Positions 18,097-28,289 of a stretch of 64,000 nt of DNA are shown here, in pieces. The notes beneath the pieces are model-generated. The model saw only the letters and a list, made by a program, of their open reading frames with translations, made no database searches and was not told where the DNA came from. Position 1 is the stretch's first letter. Each line of letters begins with the position of its first letter. The DNA is from Phycisphaerales bacterium (lineage in GTDB: Bacteria > Planctomycetota > Phycisphaerae > Phycisphaerales > UBA1924): contig JADLFE010000045.1 of NCBI GenBank assembly GCA_020845755.1, forward strand, positions 38,912 to 102,911. Reading direction: 5' to 3'. Made by a program: the position numbers and the translations under genes.

Positions 18097-18993
18097 TCAC
18101 TGCGTCACCTTCAGCACCGTCGCCGCCGCGGGAATCTGGGGCGTCACCAGAACCTCGAGTTGCAGTTCGCCCCGGTTGATCCGATTCAGCACATCACCCG
18201 CCAGTGGTTGCTCGAGCACTACGGCAAACCGATCTGCCTCGTCCGCCTTGGAAACCGTGTGGATCACGCCCGTGTTGTCGATCAGTCTCTGACCGGGCTG
18301 ACGCAACGCCGCCAGCAACCCGGCCTGAATGTTCTTGGCGAACTGCAGTTTCGCACCCCCATCCAGCGGGTCCGCGTCGACCACCAGCGGCGGCGCGTAG
18401 ATCGGTGTCCCGTTGAGCGTCGGGCGTCCCGTCGTGTCCATGCCGACCGGCACCCGCCGGTACGCCGTCTGAATCCCATCGCCCGCCAGCGCGTGCGAGA
18501 GCGTGTACACCTTGCTGCTTGGCTGCCCGAGCGTGATGCCGGGGTCGATTCGTCGCACGAAGATCGCGATTTCGAGTTGGTTGTGCCCCGCGCGTCGCGC
18601 CGCGAAGTCCCACACGAACTGGGGCTCCGATCCTGCCGAGAACGGGGGCGGCGACAGGCGGTCCGCCAGAGGGAGCGTCTGGCCGTTGATCGTGACCACA
18701 CCCGTCTTCTGGTGCGGGGACGGAACCTGCCATGACATGGGGTCGCTGGAGCCGTCGACGAAGCCCGCGATCTCGCGGAGCAGCGTGCTGTTGTTCTTGT
18801 TGATCCGCGCCAGAATGTACGCCTCGGCGCTCTGGCGAGCCGTCAGCCCCTGGATCGTGTCCTGGGCCTGTCGCTGCTGTCGAACCACGACCGGGAAGAC
18901 CGCTCCGATACCAAGCAGCCCGATCGCCAGGACCAGCACGGCGATCAGCACCTCGATCAGCGTGAAACCACGATTGTTCAGCGACGCTCTCAC
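18097..18993 (-). CDS. Type IV prepilin-like protein (GspI/PilV-like)
   Basis: A 298-residue protein beginning with a classical prepilin signal, NNRGFTLIEVLIAVLVLAIG, with Gly-1, Phe+1 and Glu+5 present. This is followed by GIGAVFPVVVRQQRQAQDTIQG, typical of PilV/GspI minor pilins. The GTG start at 18993 has GGGAGG seven bases upstream and overlaps the upstream stop by four bases. It should be inserted in the inner membrane and cleaved by a prepilin peptidase, which is not encoded in this window. Confidence 0.78.
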   Translation of the reverse strand: MRASLNNRGFTLIEVLIAVLVLAIGLLGIGAVFPVVVRQQRQAQDTIQGLTARQSAEAYILARINKNNSTLLREIAGFVDGSSDPMSWQVPSPHQKTGVVTINGQTLPLADRLSPPPFSAGSEPQFVWDFAARRAGHNQLEIAIFVRRIDPGITLGQPSSKVYTLSHALAGDGIQTAYRRVPVGMDTTGRPTLNGTPIYAPPLVVDADPLDGGAKLQFAKNIQAGLLAALRQPGQRLIDNTGVIHTVSKADEADRFAVVLEQPLAGDVLNRINRGELQLEVLVTPQIPAAATVLKVTQ

Positions 18994-20072
18994 GGGAGCA
19001 CCTCCCGCGCCTGGCCGGAATAACGATCCACCGTGTACAGACGCACGTCCGAGGGCTTGGTCTGCTCACCAACTCCCAGGATCCAGTCGTTGATCAACTG
19101 CGGCACCTTGGCGGCGTCGAACGCCGTCCCGAACAGCGACGTATCGATCCGCGGGACCACCGGAACGGTGCTGGGCTTCGCCCCGCCGTAGAGCGAGCCC
19201 GTCGCCTTGTTCACGCCACGCGCTCCGATCGCGCCGGCGAGTTCGATCTCGTCGTACAGCGCCAACTCCGTGACGCAGCGCGTCAGCACCGTGTCGCTCG
19301 CGCGGTCTCCGAGCAACTTCGCGAGTTTGGTGTCTCTGAAGTTCGGATCCGTCGACCCGCGGGAGATCGCTCGCCGCACCAGCACCTCGGGTCGATCGGT
19401 CGAATCAAACCGATACTCACTCCAAGGCGCGTTCGAACGGAAGAGCGTCGCGGGAGAGAAATCCAGCACGACCGACGGCGTGGTCACCTCCGAACGCTGC
19501 ACGCCCGTCCCTCCCTGGAATCGGACCATGAACGTCTGGCGGTTGAAGCCCACGTCGCCCTTGGTCGGGTCGTAATACGCCGTCTCCGGGAACACCCAGT
19601 TGCCCGTGGTTGACACGAATTCGCGATTGCTCCCGCTCGCACGGTCGTACCACCCGCTCTGCGATCCGGTGTCGACCGAGCCGACCGGCGCAAAGCCGCG
19701 CACCGCCCAGCCACGCGGCAGTTGCACCGCCGGGTAGCTCGCGACCGGAATAAAGACATCGCGCGTCAGCGGATTGCCGCCCGTGTCCTCGTCGGGGATG
19801 TCGCCCACGTCGACGCAGGTCAGGATGCGCAGGCGTCCGTTGGTGTCAAAGAAGAACACCGCAGCTGTGTCGCCGGTCGATTCGCTTGTCAACGCGGCCG
19901 ATCGCGCCTGGTTCAGGCCCGCGACCAACTGATTCTCCGCCTGGGCCCGCTCGGATGAATAGATGAGCGACGAGAACGAGGGCACCGCGATCGCAAGGAG
20001 CAGCACGAAGATCGTGATGACCACGAGCAGTTCGACCAGCGTGAACGCGTGTTGATGGCGAGCACACTTCAT
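18990..20072 (-). CDS. Type IV prepilin-like protein (GspH/FimT-like)
   Basis: A 360-residue protein starting HAFTLVELLVVITIFVLLLA, a prepilin N-terminus with Ala instead of Gly before the cleavage site. QAENQLVAGLNQARSAALTSES follows; this helix plus 'ARSAA' segment is typical of GspH/FimT minor pilins. ATG 20072 has GGAGGTG six bases upstream and overlaps the preceding stop (ATGA). It is longer than usual GspH (~170 residues), with an extra beta-rich C-terminal half of unknown role. Confidence 0.77.
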   Translation of the reverse strand: MKCARHQHAFTLVELLVVITIFVLLLAIAVPSFSSLIYSSERAQAENQLVAGLNQARSAALTSESTGDTAAVFFFDTNGRLRILTCVDVGDIPDEDTGGNPLTRDVFIPVASYPAVQLPRGWAVRGFAPVGSVDTGSQSGWYDRASGSNREFVSTTGNWVFPETAYYDPTKGDVGFNRQTFMVRFQGGTGVQRSEVTTPSVVLDFSPATLFRSNAPWSEYRFDSTDRPEVLVRRAISRGSTDPNFRDTKLAKLLGDRASDTVLTRCVTELALYDEIELAGAIGARGVNKATGSLYGGAKPSTVPVVPRIDTSLFGTAFDAAKVPQLINDWILGVGEQTKPSDVRLYTVDRYSGQAREVLP

Positions 20073-21046
20073 CGGCCCACCTCCACCGCGTTGTCCTCGC
20101 GCGCGATCTGGCGGAGGCGCTCTTCGCCGTCGTTCACGCTCATGCCCAACTTGGTCGCAAGGACATCCGTGGTCTCGTCGCCGAAGACGCCGTTGGGGCC
20201 GGCGCCCACGATCGCGTACTCCGCCTCGCGTAGAAGAGGGTCGTTGGCGGGATCACCGACCACCGCCGGCACGTTGAGGTCCTTCACGTCCTTGATCTTG
20301 GGCGGGCCGGAACTCTGCCCGCGTTCGCCCTGTTTCCAGCGGTAGTAACGGATCGCCACACCGCCCCGGTCCTGCAGTTCAATCTTGGCGCCGGTCGCGT
20401 CGTTCAGTTGACGGACCAGTTTCAGGCCGCTCTTGCTGGTGTCCATCAACGGCTCGTACACCCTCCCGGTTCGTTTGCTCACGGGCTTCACGCTGGGGTC
20501 CTTGATCGCCGCGGGCACCTTGAACGCGCCGTCGATGAGCGGCGCGACGAAGCCCGGCCCGAGAACGCCGTCGATCGGCACCTTCACACTCGCGTTCACG
20601 GGCGTATCGAGCGCGCCCACGAGGTAATATGCGAGGCTTGCGTTGCTGTATCTCCGATCGACAGCGTTCGCCGCGCTCAGGTCGTCGCCACGCAGGTCCT
20701 TCCAGTCCTGGCTGTAACCACCGGACGAGGTACGTTGGGGAAGATAGATGGCGACGCGCTTTTCGCCGTCGATCAGCGGATGATCTTCGATCCACTTGCC
20801 ATAACGGACGTCCTTCACCAGCGGCGGCAGGAACTGGAAGTTCTGCCTGAACTGGTCCACGGCGAGTTTCATGGCACGCACCGTCTGCGCATCCGCCGAG
20901 CCCTTGGCCATCAGGATGCCCTTCTGCAGCCCGACGATGAGCAGCCCGATGAGCAGCGCCAGCCCGCCCAGCGTGACGAGCAGTTCGATGATGGTGAAGC
21001 CTCGCCTCACCGATCGGGCCCGACTTGTGGATCGCGTGGATCGCAT
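20069..21046 (-). CDS. Type IV prepilin-like protein (GspG/PilA-like)
   Basis: A 325-residue pseudopilin with SVRRGFTIIELLVTLGGLAL (Gly-1, Phe+1, Glu+5), a hydrophobic helix, and a helix continuing AKGSADAQTVRAMKLAVDQF as in the major pseudopilin GspG. The ATG at 21046 gives an 18-residue leader of typical basic composition. An open frame extends further upstream but encodes a run of Arg/His that looks non-coding. First of four prepilin genes after PilC, so it is the best candidate for the major pilin, although the domain is more than twice the usual GspG length. Confidence 0.78.
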   Translation of the reverse strand: MRSTRSTSRARSVRRGFTIIELLVTLGGLALLIGLLIVGLQKGILMAKGSADAQTVRAMKLAVDQFRQNFQFLPPLVKDVRYGKWIEDHPLIDGEKRVAIYLPQRTSSGGYSQDWKDLRGDDLSAANAVDRRYSNASLAYYLVGALDTPVNASVKVPIDGVLGPGFVAPLIDGAFKVPAAIKDPSVKPVSKRTGRVYEPLMDTSKSGLKLVRQLNDATGAKIELQDRGGVAIRYYRWKQGERGQSSGPPKIKDVKDLNVPAVVGDPANDPLLREAEYAIVGAGPNGVFGDETTDVLATKLGMSVNDGEERLRQIAREDNAVEVGR

Positions 21047-21087
21047 GGTGTGTGCTCTCGTGAAGGAGCGCGCCGAGGGGAACACGG

Positions 21088-22380
21088 CTACTTGTTGCCG
21101 CCCTGGAGGGATTCGATCATCGCCACCAGCGGGAGGAACATGGCCACGACGATCGTGCCGACGATGCCGCCCAGCATGACCACCATCAGGGGTTCGAGGA
21201 GGCTGACCAGCGAGGCAACGGCGACGTCGACTTCTTCGTCGTAGTTGTCGGCGATCTTCATCAGCATGCCGTCCATCTCGCCCGTCTCCTCGCCGACGTC
21301 GATCATGTTCACGACGATGGCGTCGCACGTCTTGCTCTCGCGGAGCGGCCCGGCGAACGACTCGCCCTCGCGGATCGAGTCGTGCACCTTCCCCAACGCC
21401 TTCTCATAGACGTAGTTGCCCGACGTCTCCTTGGTGATCGTGATCGCCTCGAGGATCGGCACACCCGCGGAGATCAGCGTGCCCAGCGTGCGGGTGAAAC
21501 GCGCGATGGATGTCTTTCTCACCAGTTGCCCGAAGATCGGCATCCACAGGATGAGCGTGTCGGTCGCGGCCCGCCCGGGGCCCGCCTTGCGCACCAGTTT
21601 GAAGAAGATCCACGCCGCGAACGGCGAGACCAGCATGAACACCCACCCCGGGACCTGCTGGCCCGGGTTGGTTCCCGCGACCCAGCGGCTGGTCTCGATG
21701 AGCCATCGCGTCAGCGCGGGGAGTTTCACGCCGAAGTCCGTGAAGATTTCTTCGAACTTGGGGATGATGAACACCATGATGCCCGCCAGGATCAGACCCG
21801 CGATCACCACCACCACGACCGGGTAGACCATCGCGCCCTTGATCTTCCTCTTGAGGCGCTGGCTCTTTTCCATGAACTCGGCCAGTCGCTGGAGGATGAC
21901 GTCAAGCACGCCGCCCACCTCGCCCGCCGCAACCATCTTCACATACAGACGATCGAACGCACGCGGGTGCTTGCCGAAGGCCTCGGAGAGCGACGAACCG
22001 CCCTCGACCTCTTCGCACACGCCCTGGAGCACGCCCTTCAGCGTGCTGGGCTTGAGCTGCCCCTCCAGAATCTGCAGCGATCGGAGCAGCGGAAGTCCGG
22101 CGTCCTGCAGCGTCGAGAGTTGGCGCGTGAAGAGCGTGAGTTGCTTCTGGCCCACACCGCCGAACGAGATGCCGGCGCTCTTCTTTTTCTTCTTGGGCTT
22201 CTTGCCCGCCTCGGCGGCGCCCGGAATGCCGGACTTCTTGCCCTTGGTCTCCTTCACGGAGGTCGGGAAGAAGCCCTGGGCCTTGATGCGTTGGACCGCC
22301 TCTTCGCTGCTGGTGGCCTCGATGGTGCCCTTCTGGGGCTTGCCCGCGGCGTTCAACGCTTCGTACGTGAATGTGGCCAT
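21088..22380 (-). CDS. pilC: Inner-membrane platform protein PilC/GspF
   Basis: About 430 residues with the two-domain GspF architecture. The N-terminal MATFTYEALNAAGKPQKGTIEA is typical, followed by a Lys-rich linker (KKPKKKKK). Two related T2SSF domains each carry LFTRQLSTLQDAGLPLLRSL or RFTRTLGTLISAGVPILEAI, and there are three membrane segments, including VVVVVIAGLILAGIMVFIIP and MVVMLGGIVGTIVVAMFLPL. It anchors the pilus/secretion ATPase and drives (pseudo)pilin insertion. ATG 22380 has GGAG nine bases upstream; an upstream in-frame start would add 11 residues with no typical sequence. It lies between the PilB ATPase and the prepilin genes. Confidence 0.9.
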   Translation of the reverse strand: MATFTYEALNAAGKPQKGTIEATSSEEAVQRIKAQGFFPTSVKETKGKKSGIPGAAEAGKKPKKKKKSAGISFGGVGQKQLTLFTRQLSTLQDAGLPLLRSLQILEGQLKPSTLKGVLQGVCEEVEGGSSLSEAFGKHPRAFDRLYVKMVAAGEVGGVLDVILQRLAEFMEKSQRLKRKIKGAMVYPVVVVVIAGLILAGIMVFIIPKFEEIFTDFGVKLPALTRWLIETSRWVAGTNPGQQVPGWVFMLVSPFAAWIFFKLVRKAGPGRAATDTLILWMPIFGQLVRKTSIARFTRTLGTLISAGVPILEAITITKETSGNYVYEKALGKVHDSIREGESFAGPLRESKTCDAIVVNMIDVGEETGEMDGMLMKIADNYDEEVDVAVASLVSLLEPLMVVMLGGIVGTIVVAMFLPLVAMIESLQGGNK

Positions 22381-22472
22381 GACACCCGTCTCCACACACG
22401 CCCGGCAATGCACCGGACTGGTTCACTAAACCGAACGTGCGGCGGCGGGTATTGCACTCCGTCCCGCGCCGC

Positions 22473-24224
<1,752 letters not shown>

Positions 24225-24480
24225 GGCGTGCTGATCGGCCGCGAGGCCGTCCTTTCAACTCCGCCTTGCTCCTGAACCCATCCCTTGCCGGTCCCCGATG
24301 AGGCTGACTGGAATGCCTCACCGGGTGATGGTCGAAGCGGTCGTTCACATCGACGAGCCGCATCGTTCGGGCGAACAACCGAACCGCGTTCGGTACCTGA
24401 CCACGATTCGGTCAAGATACCGACCCGGTTCGATAAACGCCAGTCCAAAAAGCAAGCGTTTTCAATAAGACACGTGGATT
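24225..24480 (-). promoter_or_regulatory. Intergenic region with clustered inverted repeats upstream of pilB
   Basis: A 256-base gap between pilT and pilB with no gene. It holds CCGAAC-CGC-GTTCGG (24379-24393) and TGACC/GGTCA (24398-24402, 24410-24414), and the TTCGGT hexamer recurs. It may contain a terminator-like fold for pilT or an operator/promoter for pilB. Confidence 0.4.
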
Positions 24481-25629
24481 TTAAGCCTTCTTTTCGCCTC
24501 CGGAGCCTGAACCGCCGGATTCAGCATCCTCTTCATCCCATTCGGTTCGGCCCACGGTGCGTCCGAGTTTGTGAACCTTGTCACGCAGGTCACTTGGATT
24601 TTTACCCTTGTCAATCATTTCCTCAGCGGAGATCATGCCGCGGGAATAGAGCGACCAAAGATGGTCGTCGAGGAGTTGCATGCCGAACTTCTTGCCGGTC
24701 TGGATCATGGAATCGATACGGAAGGACTTGTTGTCGCGGATCAGGTTGGCGATCGCGGGTGTGACCACAAGGAACTCATATCCTGCCACCATGCCCGGCA
24801 CGTCGACGCGAGTCAGGAGCACCTGGCTGAGGATGCAGATCAGTGCGGTCGACAACTGCACGCGGATCTGGTTCTGCTGCTGTTGGGGGAAGGCGTCGAC
24901 CAGACGATCGATTGTCTTGGCCGCGCCCGTGGTGTGCAGGGTGGCGAAGACCAAGTGGCCGGTTTCGGCGGCTCGCACGGCCGACTCGATCGTTTCGAGG
25001 TCTCGCATTTCGCCGACCAGGATGACGTCCGGGTCCTGACGGAGCACGCGGCGGAGGGCCTCGGCGAAACTGGGGACGTCGTCGTGGATGGCTCGCTGGT
25101 TGACGATCGATTTCTTGTGGTAGTGGTAATACTCGATCGGGTCTTCCATCGTCACGATGTGGCGGTCCAGGGTCATGTTGACGTAGTCGACCATGGTTGC
25201 CAGCGAGGTGGTCTTTCCAGAGCCGGTCGGGCCGGTAACGAGGAATAGGCCGCGTGGACGCCGGATGAGTTCACGGCAGATTTCTGGGAGGCCGATCTGC
25301 TCGAATGTGAGGAGTTTGCTCGGGATTCGGCGGAGCACCATTGCCAGGTCGCCGCGCTGTCGGAAGACAGAAGTACGGAAACGTGACGCGTCGCCATAGG
25401 CGAAGCCGAAGTCGGTGCCGCCGACTTCCTGGAGTTCCTGCTGGTTTCGCTCGGGGGTGATGGCCTTCATGAGCGAGACCATGTCGTCGGAGTCGAGGAC
25501 CTTGGTCTGGAGGTCCTTGAGTTGGCCGTTGTGGCGGATGGTGGGCCGGCGTCCGACGGTCAGGTGGAGGTCTGACGCGCTCAGTTTGACGACGGTGTCG
25601 AGGAGGCGGTCGATCTGGATGCCGGACAT
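24481..25629 (-). CDS. pilT: Twitching motility / pilus retraction ATPase PilT
   Basis: A 382-residue hexameric ATPase of the PilT family, which depolymerises type IV pili. It has the N-terminal PAS-like start LLDTVVKLSASDLHLTVGRR, Walker A GPTGSGKTT near residue 133, the Asp/His boxes (TMEDPIEY, GHLVFATLHTTGAAKTIDR) and Walker B RRVLRQDPDVILVGEMRDLE. The family mark AIRNLIRE appears as AIANLIRDNK. It lacks the zinc module of PilB. ATG 25629 has GGAGA seven bases upstream. A retraction ATPase beside two PilB genes argues for a true type IV pilus rather than only a type II secretion system. A short acidic, Gly-rich tail ends the protein. Confidence 0.9.
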   Translation of the reverse strand: MSGIQIDRLLDTVVKLSASDLHLTVGRRPTIRHNGQLKDLQTKVLDSDDMVSLMKAITPERNQQELQEVGGTDFGFAYGDASRFRTSVFRQRGDLAMVLRRIPSKLLTFEQIGLPEICRELIRRPRGLFLVTGPTGSGKTTSLATMVDYVNMTLDRHIVTMEDPIEYYHYHKKSIVNQRAIHDDVPSFAEALRRVLRQDPDVILVGEMRDLETIESAVRAAETGHLVFATLHTTGAAKTIDRLVDAFPQQQQNQIRVQLSTALICILSQVLLTRVDVPGMVAGYEFLVVTPAIANLIRDNKSFRIDSMIQTGKKFGMQLLDDHLWSLYSRGMISAEEMIDKGKNPSDLRDKVHKLGRTVGRTEWDEEDAESGGSGSGGEKKA

Positions 25630-25664
25630 GAACGATCTCCGGTGGTTTCGGCGGGTGACTGGGA

Positions 25665-27404
25665 CTACTTGTCGAGGTCGACCTGGGTCATCTTGGCGAT
25701 CTCGAGGGGAGTGGTGACGCCGTTCAGGATCTTGATTTTGCCGTCCTCGACCAGCGGCCTCATGCCGGCGGCGAGAGCGGCGTTTCGAAGTTCGGACACG
25801 GGGGCGAGTTTGAAGGCCAATTCACGGATGGCGGTGTTCATGACCATCATCTCGAAGATGGCCATTCGCCCGCGGTAGCCGGTGTTGACACAGTTGTCGC
25901 AGCCGACGGGGTGGAGCACCTTGCCCAGGCCTTCCTCCTCCGTGATGCCGGTCAATCGCAGGAGTTTGGGATCGAGTTCCTCGGCCCTTGCGACGCGCTT
26001 GCACTGCTTGCAGAGCACGCGGATGAGTCGCTGACCCATGACCGCTTGAATCGAACTGGCGACGAGGAAGGGCTTGACGCCCATGTCCACCAGTCGAGTG
26101 ATCGCCGAAGGCGCGTCGTTGGTGTGGAGGGTCGAGAAGACAAGGTGGCCGGTCAGGGCGGCCTGGATAGCGATTTCGGCGACTTCCTTGTCGCGGATTT
26201 CGCCGACCAGAATGATGTTGGGGGCCTGACGGAGCATCGATCGGAGAATCGCGGGGAACGTCAGCCCGATGTGCTCCTTCACCTGGCACTGGTTGATGCC
26301 CTCGAATGCGTATTCGACGGGGTCCTCTGCAGTGATGATCTTCTTGTCGGGACGATTGAGCACGTCAAGTGCCGAATAGAGCGTGGTGGTCTTGCCCGAG
26401 CCGGTCGGGCCGGTGACCAGGAAGATGCCGTTCGGCCGGCGGATGATGCGGTTGAAGATGGCGAGATTGTCGGGCTCGAAACCGAGGTTGACCAGACCGA
26501 TTCGGACGCTGTCAGGACGCAGAATACGGGCGACGACCGATTCGCCGTGGTAGGCCGGGCATGCGGAAACGCGGAAGTCGATGAGTTTTTCATCGACGGG
26601 GATCTTGATTCGGCCGTCCTGAGGCACGCGCTTCTCGGCGATGTTCATGGAGGACATCAGTTTGAAGCGGGAGAGCAGCGCGTTCTGCATGCGCTTGGGC
26701 AGGTTGTCGCGTTCCAGGCACACGCCGTCGATTCGATAGCGGAGGCGAACGCGGTCGGCCATGGGCTCGACGTGGATATCGCTGGCTCGCATCTTGACGG
26801 CTTCGACAAGGATGCGGTTGCAGAGTTTGACAATCGGGGCGTCTTCGCTGGTGACGTCGATCGATTTGTCCATCGAGCGATCGACGGACTTGTCAACGGA
26901 TTTATCGATCGATTCGGAGACCAGGGACTCGGTGGGCGCGACCATGCGTGGCTGCGCGCCCCCTCCGCCGCCCTTGCCGCCGCCGTCGAGGAAGGCCTTG
27001 ATGGCCGAGCGAGAGGCGAGTTTGGGCTCGATCTCAACGTTGAGGCGGAAACGCAGCATGTCCTGCATTTCCAGGTCCATCGGGTCATGAATGATGAGTT
27101 GGAGGCGTCCCGCATTGCGCGAGAGAGGAAGCACAAGGTGCTTCTTAATGAGTTCCTCGGGGATGAGTTTGATGTCGACCTTGCCACTGACGGCGGGCGA
27201 GGCGAGGTCCACGTATTCCACCCCGAATTGCTCGGCCAAGGCCTTGGCGACCATGTCTTCCTTGGCGAACCCCAGATCGACGAGGGCCTCACCCAGACGT
27301 TTGCCCGCGCCTTTGGCGGCGGATGATGCCTTGTCGGCCTGATCGGTGGTGATCACGCCCCAACCGACGAGGATGTCACCGAGTTTCTTGCGAGATCGTG
27401 CCAT
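25665..27404 (-). CDS. Second PilB/GspE assembly ATPase of the cluster
   Basis: A 579-residue PilB/GspE ATPase with the same domain order as the one at 22473-24224: N-domain LGDILVGWGVITTDQADKAS, Walker A GPTGSGKTTTLYSAL near residue 332, Walker B RQAPNIILVGEIRDKE, TGHLVFSTLHTNDAPSAITR and cysteine pairs CKQCK and CDNC. Between N-domain and core is an unusual linker (about residues 150-180) of GGGKGGGGG followed by repeated SIDKSVDKSVDRSMDKSID, which may be a flexible tether or a phosphorylation/charge switch. It leads the cluster and is 36 bases before pilT. Why two assembly ATPases are needed is unclear. Confidence 0.88.
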   Translation of the reverse strand: MARSRKKLGDILVGWGVITTDQADKASSAAKGAGKRLGEALVDLGFAKEDMVAKALAEQFGVEYVDLASPAVSGKVDIKLIPEELIKKHLVLPLSRNAGRLQLIIHDPMDLEMQDMLRFRLNVEIEPKLASRSAIKAFLDGGGKGGGGGAQPRMVAPTESLVSESIDKSVDKSVDRSMDKSIDVTSEDAPIVKLCNRILVEAVKMRASDIHVEPMADRVRLRYRIDGVCLERDNLPKRMQNALLSRFKLMSSMNIAEKRVPQDGRIKIPVDEKLIDFRVSACPAYHGESVVARILRPDSVRIGLVNLGFEPDNLAIFNRIIRRPNGIFLVTGPTGSGKTTTLYSALDVLNRPDKKIITAEDPVEYAFEGINQCQVKEHIGLTFPAILRSMLRQAPNIILVGEIRDKEVAEIAIQAALTGHLVFSTLHTNDAPSAITRLVDMGVKPFLVASSIQAVMGQRLIRVLCKQCKRVARAEELDPKLLRLTGITEEEGLGKVLHPVGCDNCVNTGYRGRMAIFEMMVMNTAIRELAFKLAPVSELRNAALAAGMRPLVEDGKIKILNGVTTPLEIAKMTQVDLDK

Positions 27405-27629
27405 TCGCCCTTTCCCGAGATCAAATCACGAGGTCAGTTGTTCCGAACCGCGATCGCCCCGGGCTGGGAGGACGCGAACGGAGAGTCGGGGATGGTACGT
27501 CGGACGGAATCGGATTGCATCCGGCGACATCCCAATGTGATGCGGGGCCTACGGTCATCCGAAGGGAACGGGCCCGGATCGTCATACGATGAGGTTCGCA
27601 CCTTGAGCCATCCCCCACTGCCATCGGCC

Positions 27630-28289
27630 ATGCCGCGGATCCTGATCACCGCCGGACCAACCCACGAGCCCATCGACTCGGTGCGGTTCATCGGCAATCG
27701 ATCCTCCGGACGGATGGGGTGCGCCCTGGCCGACGAGGCGGCCCGACGCGGATGGTCGACAACCTTGTTGCTCGGACCGGCCCCAGCCTTACCGACCGAT
27801 TCGCGGGTGCGGCTGTGCCGGTTCCGAACCTGCGAGGACTTGAGGTGCCTGCTTCGGGAAGAGTTTGGGAGGACGGACGTGCTGGTCATGGCCGCCGCGG
27901 TCGCGGATTATCGGCCAAAGGTTGATCCCGCGATGTGGAACGGGAAGTTCCGTCGGCACTCGACCACTCTGACGCTGGAACTCGAGCCCACGCCGGACCT
28001 TCTGGCCGAGATGAGTCATTCGCGGCGACCCGGTCAGACGCTGATCGGCTTTGCGCTCGAGCCGCGCAACGAACTGACGGCATCCGCGAGAGCCAAACTC
28101 GATCGGAAGGGTGTGGATCTGGTGGTGGGAAACCCTCTTGAGACCATGGACAGCCCGGACATCGAAGCGACGCTCTTTGCGAAGGGCGGCCAGCAAACTC
28201 CGACGCCGAAGATGACCAAGGACGTCTTTGCCGCATGGCTCATGGACCGGATCGTGTCCTTGGCGGCGAGCGCTAAAGTCTCGACATGA
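27630..28289 (+). CDS. coaB: Phosphopantothenate-cysteine ligase, stand-alone CoaB
   Basis: A 219-residue protein matching the C-terminal (CoaB) half of CoaBC. It begins MPRILITAGPTHEPIDSVRF and continues IGNRSSGRMGCALADEAARRG, with MAAAVADYRPK near residue 90 and the late TKDVFAAWLMDRI. It would join cysteine to 4'-phosphopantothenate in coenzyme A synthesis. The CoaC decarboxylase half is absent here, so CoaC must be encoded elsewhere. ATG 27630 is placed exactly where the domain begins; upstream in-frame codons (from ~27438) look non-coding. Its TGA overlaps the ATG of the next gene. Divergent from the pilus cluster. Confidence 0.87.
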   Translation: MPRILITAGPTHEPIDSVRFIGNRSSGRMGCALADEAARRGWSTTLLLGPAPALPTDSRVRLCRFRTCEDLRCLLREEFGRTDVLVMAAAVADYRPKVDPAMWNGKFRRHSTTLTLELEPTPDLLAEMSHSRRPGQTLIGFALEPRNELTASARAKLDRKGVDLVVGNPLETMDSPDIEATLFAKGGQQTPTPKMTKDVFAAWLMDRIVSLAASAKVST

